Source: CALCZU01 sp964396165 (GTDB lineage: Bacteria > Bdellovibrionota > FAC87 > UBA2466). Taken from it: a stretch of DNA of 64,000 bases. Of this stretch, positions 52,564 through 62,217 are shown piece by piece (positions within the stretch are counted from its first letter, which is position 1; every line of letters starts with the position of its first letter). The translations under genes and the position numbers were made by a program. Under the pieces are notes generated by a model. The model was not told the DNA's origin. It saw nothing but the letters and a program-made list of their open reading frames with translations, and did no database searches. The stretch spans positions 1-64,000 of the forward strand of contig CAYNEF010000005.1 of NCBI GenBank assembly GCA_964396165.1, written 5' to 3'.

Positions 52564-53208
52564 ATGAAATTTTTTATCGACTCCGCAGAAATCTCAGAAA
52601 TCAACGAAGCTGCTTCGCTCGGTCTACTCGACGGTGTGACAACCAATCCAAGTTTGATCGCTAAAACGGGTAAAAAGTTTGAAGCCGTCGCAAAAGATAT
52701 TTGTTCGACGGTAAAAGGACCCGTTTCTCTTGAGGTCGTGGGACTCACGGCGTCAGAGATGATCAAGGAAGGCAAAGCGCTTCGCAAGTTTGGAAAAAAT
52801 GTTGTCGTCAAAATTCCCATGACATCAGAGGGCCTAAAAGCCGTTTACGCGCTAACAGACGAAGGAATCCCTACAAATGTGACATTAATTTTTCAACCGA
52901 TTCAGGCGCTGCTTGCCGCGAAAGCCGGTGCTACCTTCGTTAGCCCGTTTGTGGGCCGTCTTGATGACATATCGCAAAATGGAATGACGATGGTTTCTGA
53001 AATTATTCAAATCTACAAAAACTACCAGATGAAAACAGAAGTCTTAGTTGCCAGCGTCAGACACCCCATTCATGTTTTGGAAGCAGCAAAGTTAGGGGCC
53101 CATGTTGTCACTTTACCTTTAAAAGTGATCCACCAACTGGCAAAACACCCGCTCACAGACAGCGGGCTTAAAACGTTTCTCGATGATTGGTCGAAGGTAA
53201 AGAAGTAA
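52564..53208 (+). CDS. tal: Transaldolase / fructose-6-phosphate aldolase (MipB/TalC type)
   Basis: 214 aa, the short TalC/MipB class that includes both transaldolases and fructose-6-phosphate aldolases. Schiff-base Lys83 in VVKIPMT, TTNPSLI near 27, and GRLDDISQNG, as in the family. The ATG at 52564 fits the usual MKFFIDSA start; a TTG at 52534 is in frame. A GGAG lies about 19 bases upstream, too far to be a normal ribosome-binding site. Pentose phosphate pathway role. Confidence 0.93.
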   Translation: MKFFIDSAEISEINEAASLGLLDGVTTNPSLIAKTGKKFEAVAKDICSTVKGPVSLEVVGLTASEMIKEGKALRKFGKNVVVKIPMTSEGLKAVYALTDEGIPTNVTLIFQPIQALLAAKAGATFVSPFVGRLDDISQNGMTMVSEIIQIYKNYQMKTEVLVASVRHPIHVLEAAKLGAHVVTLPLKVIHQLAKHPLTDSGLKTFLDDWSKVKK

Positions 53209-53210
53209 GA

Positions 53211-54206
53211 CTAGAAGCGAGCACGAGAGAGAAAATGTGCGGGGTTTACTGGAACGCCGTTCTTTCTAATTTCATAATGCAGATGTGGACCTGTGGAGTG
53301 CCCGGTGCTTCCGACTTGAGCAATCGTTTCTCCACGTTTGATTTTTGAACCGTTACTGACAAACAAAACAGAATTATGCGCGAACAAAGAATGGATGCCA
53401 TACCCGTGATCCACAACAACTGCTTTGCCGTATCCTTCGCGGTAACCTGAAAAAATCACAGTACCATCGGCAGGCGCTCGGACTGGAGTTCCCGGATCTG
53501 CGGCAATATCAATTCCTGAATGTAGTCGGTAGACACCATCATAGGGATTGTTTCTATATCCAAAAGTGGAAGACACCCAACCGGCAATCGGCATGATGCT
53601 GGGAGTGGCGTTCATAATGGCGCTTTTTCTAAGCAAGTTTACCTGCAAGCGGGAAAGATTGTTTTCCATGCTGGCTGAAACCAATTCTAATTTTGCAACC
53701 CGTTCTTCTAAAGGAAGAAGTTCGTTATTTAATAACGAAGTTTTTTGACCTTCGCCGTCCTCATCCGCATCTAAATTACGATCAAAACTTTTATTCGCGC
53801 GTTTTTTGGACGGCGCTGTTACTTCGCCCTCAGAGGTGGGACCCCAAGGAATTTCGGCAGCATTTTTGTCGCCTTGACCGGTCATCATTTGCAATTTTTT
53901 TGCGTAGTTTCTGACTCTCTCCAGTGTCGTTTCCATGGTTTCGACTTTATTTTTAATGCTTTGCACTTCCTGACGTAATTTAAAGTTTTCACCCTTTAAA
54001 GATTTGTTTTCAGAAAGGCGGGAAAGAACATGCATGTAATCGATACCGACCACTACAAGAAAAACGAAACTGAGCGAGAATAAAATTAGCCCAACTTTTA
54101 AGAGAAAAAAGGGCACAACCACTTTATGAACGCGATGCGTTCTTTCAGGGATGACCATTAGCGTTACAAACCGCTCACGTAGCCAGTTTTTTCTTTTAAA
54201 AATCAA
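53211..54206 (-). CDS. Membrane-anchored M23-family peptidase with coiled coil
   Basis: 331 aa, start TTG at 54206 with earlier starts lacking. A membrane helix (VVPFFLLKVGLILFSLSFVFLVVVGIDY) precedes a coiled-coil segment (about 65-115, 165-200) rich in Leu/Lys/Glu and a final lysostaphin-type domain. Zn ligands are in LHSGIDIA (His and Asp), and HLHYE holds two further His, with FGYRNNP before. It acts on the periplasmic peptidoglycan, or regulates amidases if it is an EnvC-like protein; conserved catalytic His favour an active enzyme. Confidence 0.92.
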   Translation of the reverse strand: MIFKRKNWLRERFVTLMVIPERTHRVHKVVVPFFLLKVGLILFSLSFVFLVVVGIDYMHVLSRLSENKSLKGENFKLRQEVQSIKNKVETMETTLERVRNYAKKLQMMTGQGDKNAAEIPWGPTSEGEVTAPSKKRANKSFDRNLDADEDGEGQKTSLLNNELLPLEERVAKLELVSASMENNLSRLQVNLLRKSAIMNATPSIMPIAGWVSSTFGYRNNPYDGVYRLHSGIDIAADPGTPVRAPADGTVIFSGYREGYGKAVVVDHGYGIHSLFAHNSVLFVSNGSKIKRGETIAQVGSTGHSTGPHLHYEIRKNGVPVNPAHFLSRARF

Positions 54207-54241
54207 TCGGCAATTGTCCTATTCAAGCCTTTAAAAAAGCT

Positions 54242-54271
54242 ATTAAATCACTATATAGCGGGTCGAGTCAA
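54242..54271 (-). promoter_or_regulatory. Sigma-70 promoter of the M23 peptidase gene
   Basis: Minus strand: TTGACT (54266-54271), 18-base spacer, TTTAAT (54242-54247). It overlaps the 3' end of the PP2C gene and lies about 36 bases before the start at 54206. Confidence 0.55.
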
Positions 54272-54993
54272 ACCACTTGGCAGAGCACCGCGGTAATATT
54301 GTCGTCCCCACCGCGTTCGTTTGCGAGCTGAATTAGTTGTTTCAATCCTTCTTCGGGACCGTACTTTTCCACATATTCTTGAATTTCTTTAATGTCGACA
54401 AGGCCAGATAATCCGTCCGAGCACATTAAAATCATATCTTTCGGTAAAAGTTTTCGGCGATAAATGTCTACTTCTACCTGGCTTTCATAACCTACAGAGC
54501 GCGTGATTACGTTTTTAAATTGGTAGTTGTGAGAATCTTGTCGGGAGATTCTTCCGGCGCGTATTTCTTCGTTTAAAAGAGAGTGATCTTCGGTAATTTG
54601 CCAGATGTTTCCACTTTGAATGAGATACGCACGGCTATCACCGACTTGAGCAATATAGGCGCAATCGTCGTGAATCAGCATTGCAAGCACAGTCGTACCC
54701 ATTCCTGATAACTCGGGCTTTTGTTTGCTTTGAAGAAAGATTTCGTTGCAGGAACTATTTACGCCCTTATCAAGTCGTTCGCGTGGATTTAAATTCTGAT
54801 TCTCTTTACAAAACTTTTGGATTCCGGTCACAGCATTTTGGCTTGCTACTTCGCCACCTAAGTGTCCGCCCATCCCGTCAGCAACAACATACAGGCGCAA
54901 GTTGTCGTCACACAGGAAAGAATCCTGATTTATCTTACGCTTCATCCCGATATCGGTATGTCCAAATGAGAGCACTCGCATACGTATGCTCAT
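54268..54993 (-). CDS. PP2C-type Ser/Thr phosphatase (PrpC/Stp-like)
   Basis: 241-aa phosphatase. Metal-site motifs: HTDIGMKRKINQDSF, VVADGMGGHLGGEVAS, YIAQVGDSRAYLI, LMCSDGLSGLVD and GGDDNITAVLCQV. It is closer to the classic Stp1/PrpC group than the paralogue at 47207. The neighbour upstream is a Rieske protein. ATG at 54993 or 54981; both fit. Confidence 0.94.
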   Translation of the reverse strand: MSIRMRVLSFGHTDIGMKRKINQDSFLCDDNLRLYVVADGMGGHLGGEVASQNAVTGIQKFCKENQNLNPRERLDKGVNSSCNEIFLQSKQKPELSGMGTTVLAMLIHDDCAYIAQVGDSRAYLIQSGNIWQITEDHSLLNEEIRAGRISRQDSHNYQFKNVITRSVGYESQVEVDIYRRKLLPKDMILMCSDGLSGLVDIKEIQEYVEKYGPEEGLKQLIQLANERGGDDNITAVLCQVV

Positions 54994-55031
54994 CGGTATA
55001 AAAAAGAGGGGGCTTTACTTTGTGTACGGCA

Positions 55032-55973
55032 CTACGCAGCAAGAAATTCGGCGTATTCAACAGGAGAGTTAAGACTCTGTTGTCCTTGAGAAACTACGAG
55101 AGAATTACCTAATAATTTCAATTCCAATGAACCTAACAGAGCAATGGGTTGGCTATTTGAAAGAACCACTGAAGAAATCTTATAGCCATGCCATTCGCAT
55201 TGGAGTTTTTTTCCACATTTATTTGCTGCAGACAACGGGGCGCCTTGATGGGGGCAGACTGCCGGCCAAACGGAAAAAAGGTTGCCCTTTTTTTCGACAA
55301 GAAGCATGACACTGTCACTGGTCAGCTTGGTCGCTTTTCCCTCTTCGAGCTGAGACAAATCTAAAGAAACAACTTTATTCAACGGCGGGGCAACGACTCC
55401 ATTGTCTGCCGTATTGCTATTTAAATAATCAGGGACATCCGTGTCGAACTTATATCCTTTTTCTCTTAAAAGATTTCTCTGCTGGATAATTTTCACATCT
55501 TCAGCAATCTGTACATGACTAAGGCGTTCTAATCTCCAGTGAAGAATGGGATGTAAAAACTTTAGAAACCGATTGGAAACAAGATACCATTCGATATGAA
55601 TTTTCTTATCCAAGTTGTGCGTCAGGTTGTGCACGTAAATCATATTGAACAAACTGTAGCTTTGATAACAGAGGCTTTCAGACACTTGAACGTCGGTGAC
55701 CAAGATTGAAAATTTAAAGAAAGCGAATTTAAACCTGGTAAGAGAAACAGCGAAATTTTTACCACGCGCGATTCTTAGCGCTTCAGTATAGGTGTTGTGA
55801 ATCCAGGGACGATGCGCTTGGTCCATGTGGTTCCAAGCATGATCGGCAGCATTGCCAGTAGAACTCACAAGATAAGATCCGTGAGTGACGACTGAATTTT
55901 TTGTGATTTTTCCAAGTTCTACAGGGAGCGTAGCAGCATCCAGGCTAAATAAATCTTTTGAAACTTTTTTCAT
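55032..55973 (-). CDS. Rieske-domain protein with unassigned N-terminal domain
   Basis: 313 aa. The C-terminal third (about 210-300) is a Rieske domain with CPHQGAPL (Cys-x-His) and CEWHGYKI (Cys-x-x-His). The first ~200 residues contain DHAWNHMDQAHRPWIHN and a segment of aromatic-rich strands (KFAFFKFSILVTDVQVS), and I do not recognise a family. It could be a ring-hydroxylating oxygenase-like protein lacking the iron-binding catalytic His/Asp set, or an electron-transfer subunit. A weak -10-like GATAAA lies seven bases before the ATG. Confidence 0.8.
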   Translation of the reverse strand: MKKVSKDLFSLDAATLPVELGKITKNSVVTHGSYLVSSTGNAADHAWNHMDQAHRPWIHNTYTEALRIARGKNFAVSLTRFKFAFFKFSILVTDVQVSESLCYQSYSLFNMIYVHNLTHNLDKKIHIEWYLVSNRFLKFLHPILHWRLERLSHVQIAEDVKIIQQRNLLREKGYKFDTDVPDYLNSNTADNGVVAPPLNKVVSLDLSQLEEGKATKLTSDSVMLLVEKKGNLFSVWPAVCPHQGAPLSAANKCGKKLQCEWHGYKISSVVLSNSQPIALLGSLELKLLGNSLVVSQGQQSLNSPVEYAEFLAA

Positions 55974-56037
55974 ATACTTATTTATCGACAGAATTATGGA
56001 GAAAACTTAACAATTTGCTGTTGCGGTGTGTCCAGAC

Positions 56038-57312
56038 TTAAGTAAGCAAATTATGCACGGTTACAGCGGGGCTTGCGACATTTCCATGCCACTCTATTTT
56101 GTCAGAAACATCGACAATGCATTCCAGGTACTTTGCAAGTGGAAAGGAAATCCGTTCGCAGAAAACGGGAAATTTCCCCTCTCCATTTTCAATTCGCCAA
56201 CCTAAAGCATCAAATTGAACAAAATCTATTCCATCGCGTTCAAACATTTCCCAATTAGTCGCAGCCTCTACAAAGATACCGTCAACAGTGTGGTGAATGA
56301 TGTCTTCGATTTTTTTGCTGCCTTTTTCCATATACAAATTGGAGTGGCTGATCCGGGGTCCTTTTGAGTTTTCGAAAGATCTCAAACTACCCGTGCCAGG
56401 CCTGTTGTATTTGGCTCCCGTAGTTGTGTTGTGGAGAAGCGACTGAACTTTTCCATCAGAAACTAAAATTACTTTTTGTCCGGCAACGCCTTCAAAATCA
56501 AAAAATTCTCCGGTTGAAAAACTCATTTTCCCATCATCAATAATGGCAACCTTGTCTGAAAGGGCTCGCTTTTGTGTGTTCCAGTAAGACTCTGCAACAG
56601 GACTATCGGCTGCGAACAACTGCGAAAGTCTCTCTAGAATACCTGCTCCTACCGACTCGGAAAAAACCAGACCTGTTGTTAGTAAAATTGGAAATGTAGG
56701 TGCATTTGAAAAATACTTTTTTTCATTCAAAAGTTTTTTAATCGTGCCGTGAATGGTGTCTGTACTTGTGGGGTTTTTGATTTTTTCTTTTAAAAGAACT
56801 TCGGTGTGCTTGACTGGCACTGACACCATCACTTCTACATATTGATTGGAAACAGATTGCTCGAGTACCTGCTTTTCGGTTTTTCGCTGAATTCTTTTGT
56901 TTTTCGTTTCATTTGAGACGACAACGTAAACCCCCTCAGGAACAACAATTTCATCCCTGTTTAATGGGCTCGTGCGAGCTTGAACGCCCTCTTTTGCAAC
57001 AGAGCGCCACAACGGAAAGCGAAACCACGGGCAGGGAAGAGAAGATTCCGCAGAAGCAATTGCATTTTCGACAAGAAGATTCAGTGAATCAGAGTCGGTT
57101 GCAGTTGCAAACCCTTCTCCCAATCTTTTTCTGTGCAAAAGCCTGAGGGTAATCAAGAATTCTTTTTGAATTTTTGTGTTTTTTGTTTTGTTTGAGTGCG
57201 TCGATACGGTGTCTATAGAAGTTTCTTCAACCCCTATTTCAAAATCTTCTACAATAACCAGCTTCGGGTTTTGCGCTATTTTCTGCGAAATTTCTTTTAG
57301 CGTAAGTGCCAT
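56038..57312 (-). CDS. TldD/TldE (PmbA)-family protein, TldE-like
   Basis: 424 aa. The C-terminal half has the family pattern FDFEGVAGQKVILVSDGKV, LLHNTTTGAKYNRPGTGSL and VEAATNWEMFERDG. It lacks the HExxxH zinc motif of TldD, so it belongs to the TldE/PmbA-like side that pairs with TldD. TldD/TldE heterodimers mature microcins or degrade peptides. No TldD partner is in the window. Coupled to nadK: it starts five bases after its stop. Confidence 0.8.
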   Translation of the reverse strand: MALTLKEISQKIAQNPKLVIVEDFEIGVEETSIDTVSTHSNKTKNTKIQKEFLITLRLLHRKRLGEGFATATDSDSLNLLVENAIASAESSLPCPWFRFPLWRSVAKEGVQARTSPLNRDEIVVPEGVYVVVSNETKNKRIQRKTEKQVLEQSVSNQYVEVMVSVPVKHTEVLLKEKIKNPTSTDTIHGTIKKLLNEKKYFSNAPTFPILLTTGLVFSESVGAGILERLSQLFAADSPVAESYWNTQKRALSDKVAIIDDGKMSFSTGEFFDFEGVAGQKVILVSDGKVQSLLHNTTTGAKYNRPGTGSLRSFENSKGPRISHSNLYMEKGSKKIEDIIHHTVDGIFVEAATNWEMFERDGIDFVQFDALGWRIENGEGKFPVFCERISFPLAKYLECIVDVSDKIEWHGNVASPAVTVHNLLT

Positions 57313-57317
57313 TTAAC

Positions 57318-58142
57318 CTACATGAGTTTTAGTTTAGCTCTCAATGCCTGGGACCATTTCTGCTCGGGTGCGCGGATGATTCTTAAAGATCTGGAACTTC
57401 CGACAATCGAAATCGAATCGCCTTCAATCAAGTCCGTTTGTCCCTGACCATCGAGGGAGAGAAAAGCATTCCCCTTGCTCTTTTCAATCACCATTTCAAA
57501 ACACATATCGACGGGAACAACCACAGGACGAGAGGAAAGTGAATGGGCGCAAATTGGAACAAGAACCATGCAATCTACTGCCGGATGTACCAGTGGCCCA
57601 CCGGCAGAAAGTGCGTACGCTGTAGATCCAGAGGCAGAAGAAACAATATACCCGTCTGTTCTCACGCGGCTGAGCAATTCTCCGTTTAATTGCAACGTCA
57701 GACCGAGAGTCGTGCAGTCTTTTCCTTTTTGCACAACTGCATCATTAAAAACGTGCGATTGGTGCACAATGGAGCCTTTTCTTTTTACATGCACTTCTAA
57801 AAGCCGGCGTTTATCTTCTTTGTGCTTACCATTTAAAAATGCCTGGACAACTTGCCCCATTTCTTCACGGCCCACCTCGGTAATAAAACCAAGGCTTCCC
57901 ATGTTTACTCCAATCAAGGGAAAAGCTTCTTTGTCTTCGAGTTGTCTGACCAAATTGAGAAATGTTCCGTCACCACCGATAGCGATTCCTAGTTTGATTT
58001 CCGCTTTTTCAGTGTTGGTCAGCTCGCTGTACTGATCAATATCGATCAGCTCAAATGCTTTTTTTTTAAAAAGTGTTTCTAATTCTTTCGCAGCATCGCG
58101 TGATGCAGCGTTCTTTTTGATGGATATTACGACACGTTTCAT
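57318..58142 (-). CDS. nadK: NAD kinase
   Basis: Phosphorylates NAD to NADP. 274 aa from ATG 58142 (in-frame starts at 58157 and 58154 are also possible). Family motif GGDGTFLNL and ALSAGGPLVHP (NAD site) are present, and TDGYIVSSASGSTAYAL precedes it. It is first in an operon with the TldE-like gene. A TATGAT stands ten bases before this ATG, giving a very short leader if used. Confidence 0.95.
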   Translation of the reverse strand: MKRVVISIKKNAASRDAAKELETLFKKKAFELIDIDQYSELTNTEKAEIKLGIAIGGDGTFLNLVRQLEDKEAFPLIGVNMGSLGFITEVGREEMGQVVQAFLNGKHKEDKRRLLEVHVKRKGSIVHQSHVFNDAVVQKGKDCTTLGLTLQLNGELLSRVRTDGYIVSSASGSTAYALSAGGPLVHPAVDCMVLVPICAHSLSSRPVVVPVDMCFEMVIEKSKGNAFLSLDGQGQTDLIEGDSISIVGSSRSLRIIRAPEQKWSQALRAKLKLM

Positions 58143-58251
58143 GATCTGCCACATCATACCACTGTTTCATTTCAATGCGGAACACTTGTTAATCCAAAGC
58201 AGGCAAAATACCTTGACGTTTCTCTGCACAACGATAGCCTTAACTAAACAG

Positions 58252-58257
58252 TATAAT
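58252..58257 (+). promoter_or_regulatory. Perfect -10 box upstream of the secreted subtilase
   Basis: TATAAT 48 bases before the ATG at 58305. No good -35 at normal spacing (TTGACG lies 33 bases upstream), so an activator or other -35 is needed if it is real. Confidence 0.4.
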
Positions 58258-58304
58258 TAATTTACCTTAAAAATAACGCCACTTTCCATTAATAGGGGGA
58301 CCTA

Positions 58305-59726
58305 ATGAAAAAAGTAATCTTAACCTTGGCACTCAGCCTAGCCGCAAATTTATTTGCGAGTGAATATCTTGTCGAATTCTATAAAACGAATTCCACTGAC
58401 CTTGCAAAATTTACAAAAGTACATGGCGGATCACTTTCATTAGTAAGCAAAGAGGGAAATCTGTACAAATGGACTATTTCCACTGATGCAAGCCAACTTT
58501 CATTAAAAGACAGTAACGTTGTTACTGTACAAAAAAATGGTGCTATCCATCTCATTGAAAACCCCTCTTTAGCTAAAAACCGTGCTGCCATCAACGAATT
58601 GGCTCGCACGAATATGCTGCAAATTACAGACGGCCCGGCCTATCCGGACAACCCAGAGATTCCAACAGCTGGCTTACAGCAAGCTACCGGTAAAGACACC
58701 ATGCTCGATAAACAATGGGGAATTGCCCAGGTGAAAGGGATAGCTGCACAACAAAATTCTCCTCAAGGAAAAGATATCATCGTAGCAGTCACTGATACTG
58801 GCGTCGACTACACTCATCCTGATCTTATCAATCAGATGTGGAGAAATGAAAAAGAAATTCCTGGAAACGGAATCGACGATGACAATAACGGCTATATTGA
58901 CGACATCGTAGGTTGGGATTTCGCAAACAACGACAACAAACCTTACGATCTTTCCATGTCAATGATTGATATTCTGATGTCTGGCGGAAATCCAGGACAC
59001 GGAACTCACGTATCAGGCGTGATTGGCGCGACAGGAAACAACGGAATGGGAATCGTCGGAATTGCTCCAAAAGTAAAAATCATGGCACTGAGATTTATCA
59101 CAGAAAAAGGCCAGGGCACTTCTGAAGCTGCAATCAAGGCAATTGATTATGCTGTCAATAACGGCGCAAAAATCATCAACGCAAGCTGGGGTGGTGAAAA
59201 AGGGGATGAAAGTGATGATGAAATTCAAAAAGCAATTGAACGCGCCAAAGCAAAAGGCGTTCTATTCATTGCTGCTGCTGGAAACGGCCGCGTAGATCAA
59301 GCTGCAGGCAAGGCTGTCGGTTTCAACAATGATACCGATCCTAAACCTGTGCTTCCTGCGACTTTCAATCTGGAAAACATGATCACAGTTGCTGCAATCG
59401 ACGTGAATGAAAAAATCGGTGAGTTCTCCAACTACGGACCAAAAAGCGTTCATTTAGGAGCTCCTGGTGTAAATATTCTTTCCACGGTTCCAGGAAACCG
59501 TTACCAAGACACCATCATTGAGCTTGGCTCCATGAAAGTCACTTGGGATGGAACATCGATGGCAACACCGCATGTGGTCGGAGCTGCTGCCCTTCTTTGG
59601 TCAACAGATCCCAACATGACAGCAACAACAGTCAAAGAAAAATTGCTTTCAATGACAGTGAAAATCCCCTCGATGACAAATAAAACCGTCACCGGTGGAA
59701 GATTGGATCTCGGCGGCGTGAAATAA
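58305..59726 (+). CDS. Secreted subtilisin-family (S8) serine protease
   Basis: 473 aa with signal peptide (LTLALSLAANLFASE), an inhibitor I9-like propeptide to ~100 and the catalytic domain with Asp164 (AVTDTGVDYTHP), His235 (GHGTHVSG), the oxyanion Asn in AAAGNG and Ser418 (GTSMATPH). The domain ends close to the C-terminus, so there is no added module. A GGGGGA ribosome-binding site is present and a terminator follows. Secreted protease; role unknown. Confidence 0.96.
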   Translation: MKKVILTLALSLAANLFASEYLVEFYKTNSTDLAKFTKVHGGSLSLVSKEGNLYKWTISTDASQLSLKDSNVVTVQKNGAIHLIENPSLAKNRAAINELARTNMLQITDGPAYPDNPEIPTAGLQQATGKDTMLDKQWGIAQVKGIAAQQNSPQGKDIIVAVTDTGVDYTHPDLINQMWRNEKEIPGNGIDDDNNGYIDDIVGWDFANNDNKPYDLSMSMIDILMSGGNPGHGTHVSGVIGATGNNGMGIVGIAPKVKIMALRFITEKGQGTSEAAIKAIDYAVNNGAKIINASWGGEKGDESDDEIQKAIERAKAKGVLFIAAAGNGRVDQAAGKAVGFNNDTDPKPVLPATFNLENMITVAAIDVNEKIGEFSNYGPKSVHLGAPGVNILSTVPGNRYQDTIIELGSMKVTWDGTSMATPHVVGAAALLWSTDPNMTATTVKEKLLSMTVKIPSMTNKTVTGGRLDLGGVK

Positions 59727-59747
59727 GTCTTTTCGCCTTAAAACGTT

Positions 59748-59779
59748 AAAAAGCCCGTGCCAAAAGCGCGGGCTTTTTT
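59748..59779 (+). terminator. Intrinsic terminator after the secreted subtilase
   Basis: 13-bp stem (AAAAAGCCCGTGC with GCGCGGGCTTTTT, one G-T pair), five-base loop (59761-59765) and a run of T at 59774-59779. Confidence 0.9.
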
Positions 59780-59797
59780 ATTTGGTCTTCTGTGGTG

Positions 59798-59803
59798 TAT
59801 GAT
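59798..59803 (+). promoter_or_regulatory. -10-like box against the HEAT-repeat gene start
   Basis: TATGAT followed by six bases and the ATG at 59810. No convincing -35. It fits the same spacing seen at 26077 and 27904. Confidence 0.35.
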
Positions 59804-59809
59804 GCACCC

Positions 59810-60958
59810 ATGATGAAAAAATACATCCCGCTTTTCCTGGTTTTAATGCTGGTTATCAGCCTTCCGTGTAATGCAAAATCCAAATCCAAACGAAAGCGTT
59901 ACTCGACTCCCATTACGCATCCCATACTACTTTGGGCAAGAACGTTGTCTGGTTCTACAGATCCTGAAGAAAAAAAACGCGCAGCTTTCAAGTTGAGCCA
60001 ATATACACAGACGATTTATCAGGAAGAAGCAGTCAAATCGCTTTTAGATTGTTTAAAAGAACCAGACATTACACTCCGTGTGCTTTGCACAAAAGCACTC
60101 GGCAAAGCAGGCACTGCAGCCAAGAACGAGCAAATCAGAAAAACTCTTCTTGAAACTTACAAAAGCGATCCGGTTTTGAAAAATGCAATTATCAATACAC
60201 TAATCAAGAGAAAAGACCTGTCAAAAGACACACACGACACCCTATTAAGCACTTTAAAAGCTGCTACTGAACCCGAAGAAATTCAGGGGCTTCTTTCTTA
60301 TTTCGAGCAATTCGGTTTGTCGGGGGATATGGAAACGATCGTAAACGTATATAAGAAAAATGATAATTCGCGAATCAGACGATCGGCAATCAAAGCAATG
60401 ACGGAAAAAAGTCAGGGGCAAGATGAAGTGGTAGAAATTCTTTCCCTTTGTGCGCTGGATAAAGACACACCATTGGCGCTGAACTGTCTCTCTGGATTAC
60501 AGGCTCAAGCTAAAAACAGTCCAAAAGCAATTGAAGCAGTTGAAAAAACCATTCAAAGTTCAGATCCGGATGTTTTACTCGCCACTCTCGATGTCATTAA
60601 CGCTCTTCCCACCCAGAATAATCCCGTCATTTCCAAGCGACTCGTGGAAATTATTACGACCTCTGAAGATTCAGATGTGGGAGAAAAAGCTGTTTTATCC
60701 TTGGGGGTGGTGGGCGATCACTCGGAGCCAGTAATTACTTCACTAATGAACACTTTGAAAAATAAATCAATTACCGAAGGGATACAAATTGCCGCAGCAC
60801 TGGTACTTGGAAAACAAGCGACAGAAAATGCAGCGGAGCCAAAAGAGCTTCTAAATAAATGCAAAACAGAAAGTGCGTCTCAGGCGCTTCGAAAAGCGTG
60901 TCAGTTGGGACTACAGGAACTGGAAACGAAAAGAAAAACCCAAGGGATCTCAGGCTAA
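59810..60958 (+). CDS. Exported HEAT-repeat protein
   Basis: 382 aa from ATG 59810 (a GTG at 59792 is in frame). Signal peptide (LFLVLMLVISLPCNAKS) with a Lys/Arg tract after it, then about nine ~35-residue alpha-helical repeats of HEAT/PBS-lyase type, such as EAVKSLLDCLKEPDITLRVLC and NSRIRRSAIKAM. Such scaffolds bind other proteins. The stop overlaps the end of serS by nine bases. Confidence 0.85.
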   Translation: MMKKYIPLFLVLMLVISLPCNAKSKSKRKRYSTPITHPILLWARTLSGSTDPEEKKRAAFKLSQYTQTIYQEEAVKSLLDCLKEPDITLRVLCTKALGKAGTAAKNEQIRKTLLETYKSDPVLKNAIINTLIKRKDLSKDTHDTLLSTLKAATEPEEIQGLLSYFEQFGLSGDMETIVNVYKKNDNSRIRRSAIKAMTEKSQGQDEVVEILSLCALDKDTPLALNCLSGLQAQAKNSPKAIEAVEKTIQSSDPDVLLATLDVINALPTQNNPVISKRLVEIITTSEDSDVGEKAVLSLGVVGDHSEPVITSLMNTLKNKSITEGIQIAAALVLGKQATENAAEPKELLNKCKTESASQALRKACQLGLQELETKRKTQGISG

Positions 60959-62209
60959 ATAGGGTTTTAATATTTCTGGAATATCGAAGTTTCCATCTTT
61001 TGTCTGGTAATTTTCCATAATGGCAAGCAGTGTTCTGCCTACAGCAAGACCCGAACCGTTCAACGTGTGCACAAATTGCGGCTTACCTGTTTTCGAATCA
61101 CGGTAACGGATATTTGCGCGTCTTGCTTGAAAATCACCGCAATTACTGACGCTAGAAATCTCCATATAACCGTTTTGCGCCGGTGACCATACTTCGATAT
61201 CGTATGTTTTCTTCGAGGCAAATCCCATGTCGCCCCCGCAAAGAAGCATTACACGGTAGGGCAGATTCAATTTCTGTAAAATACTTTCAGCACTTTGTAA
61301 CATTTTTTCGTGTTCTTCTTGCGATGTATCTGGTGTCGCAAACTTAACCAATTCTACTTTGTTGAATTGATGCTGGCGTTTTAATCCTTTTGTGTCTTGA
61401 CCGTAACTTCCGGCTTCTGAACGAAAACAAGAACTATATGCCACAAATGATTTGGGGAGAATTTTTTCATCCAGCATTTCATTTCTGTAATAGTTTGTGA
61501 CTGGCACTTCTGCTGTTGGACTTAAGTAGTATCCAAACTTTTCTATGTGAAACACATCATCCGCAAACTTGGGCAACTGGCCGGTACCGGTAAGCGTGTC
61601 TTTATTTACAATTACCGGGGGGAGAATCGCTTCATATCCGGCTTTTATGTGTGTATTAAACATAAACTGGATCAAAGCCATTTCCAGTTGTGCAGCAATG
61701 CCTTTTACAAAAGTAAAACGTGCGCCGGTGACTTCTGCAGCTTTTTTAAAATCCAAAATTCCCAGTTTTTCTCCCATTTCGTGGTGCAATTGAGGGGAAA
61801 AATCAAATTTAGCGCGATTGCCCCATTCTTTAACCACTTTATTATCTTGGGAAGATACGCCCACAGGAACTGCGTCTTCTGGAATGTTGGGAAATTCGAG
61901 TAAGAGTCCTTTTAGTTTTTCTTCAATTTGAGAGGCTTCTTCGTCCAAAGATTTAACCCGGGCAGACACCTTACCCATTTCAGCGAGAATCTCGGATGCG
62001 TCTTTACCTTCTTTTTTTGCCTTGGCGATTTCCTGGTTGGCGAGGTTTCTCTGCGCCTTAAGCTTTTCCACTTCTAAAATATTGGTTTTTCTGTCTGAAT
62101 CCAGTTTTGTCACCAGCAAAAGCGAATCAACCAAATCCTTTTTATTTCTTTTGAGTAAACCGGCTTTTACTTTTTCAGTTTCATTACAGATTGTTTTGAT
62201 GTCGAGCAT
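60950..62209 (-). CDS. serS: Seryl-tRNA synthetase
   Basis: Class II synthetase, 419 aa. N-terminal long helical arm (~30-100), motif 2 FRSEAGSYGQDTKGLKRQHQF within 260-285 and motif 3 GSGLAVGRTLLAIMENYQ. The ribosome-binding site is AGAGGAAG. The TPR gene ends eight bases upstream, so the two are probably co-transcribed. Confidence 0.97.
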   Translation of the reverse strand: MLDIKTICNETEKVKAGLLKRNKKDLVDSLLLVTKLDSDRKTNILEVEKLKAQRNLANQEIAKAKKEGKDASEILAEMGKVSARVKSLDEEASQIEEKLKGLLLEFPNIPEDAVPVGVSSQDNKVVKEWGNRAKFDFSPQLHHEMGEKLGILDFKKAAEVTGARFTFVKGIAAQLEMALIQFMFNTHIKAGYEAILPPVIVNKDTLTGTGQLPKFADDVFHIEKFGYYLSPTAEVPVTNYYRNEMLDEKILPKSFVAYSSCFRSEAGSYGQDTKGLKRQHQFNKVELVKFATPDTSQEEHEKMLQSAESILQKLNLPYRVMLLCGGDMGFASKKTYDIEVWSPAQNGYMEISSVSNCGDFQARRANIRYRDSKTGKPQFVHTLNGSGLAVGRTLLAIMENYQTKDGNFDIPEILKPYLA

Positions 62210-62217
62210 ACTTCCTC

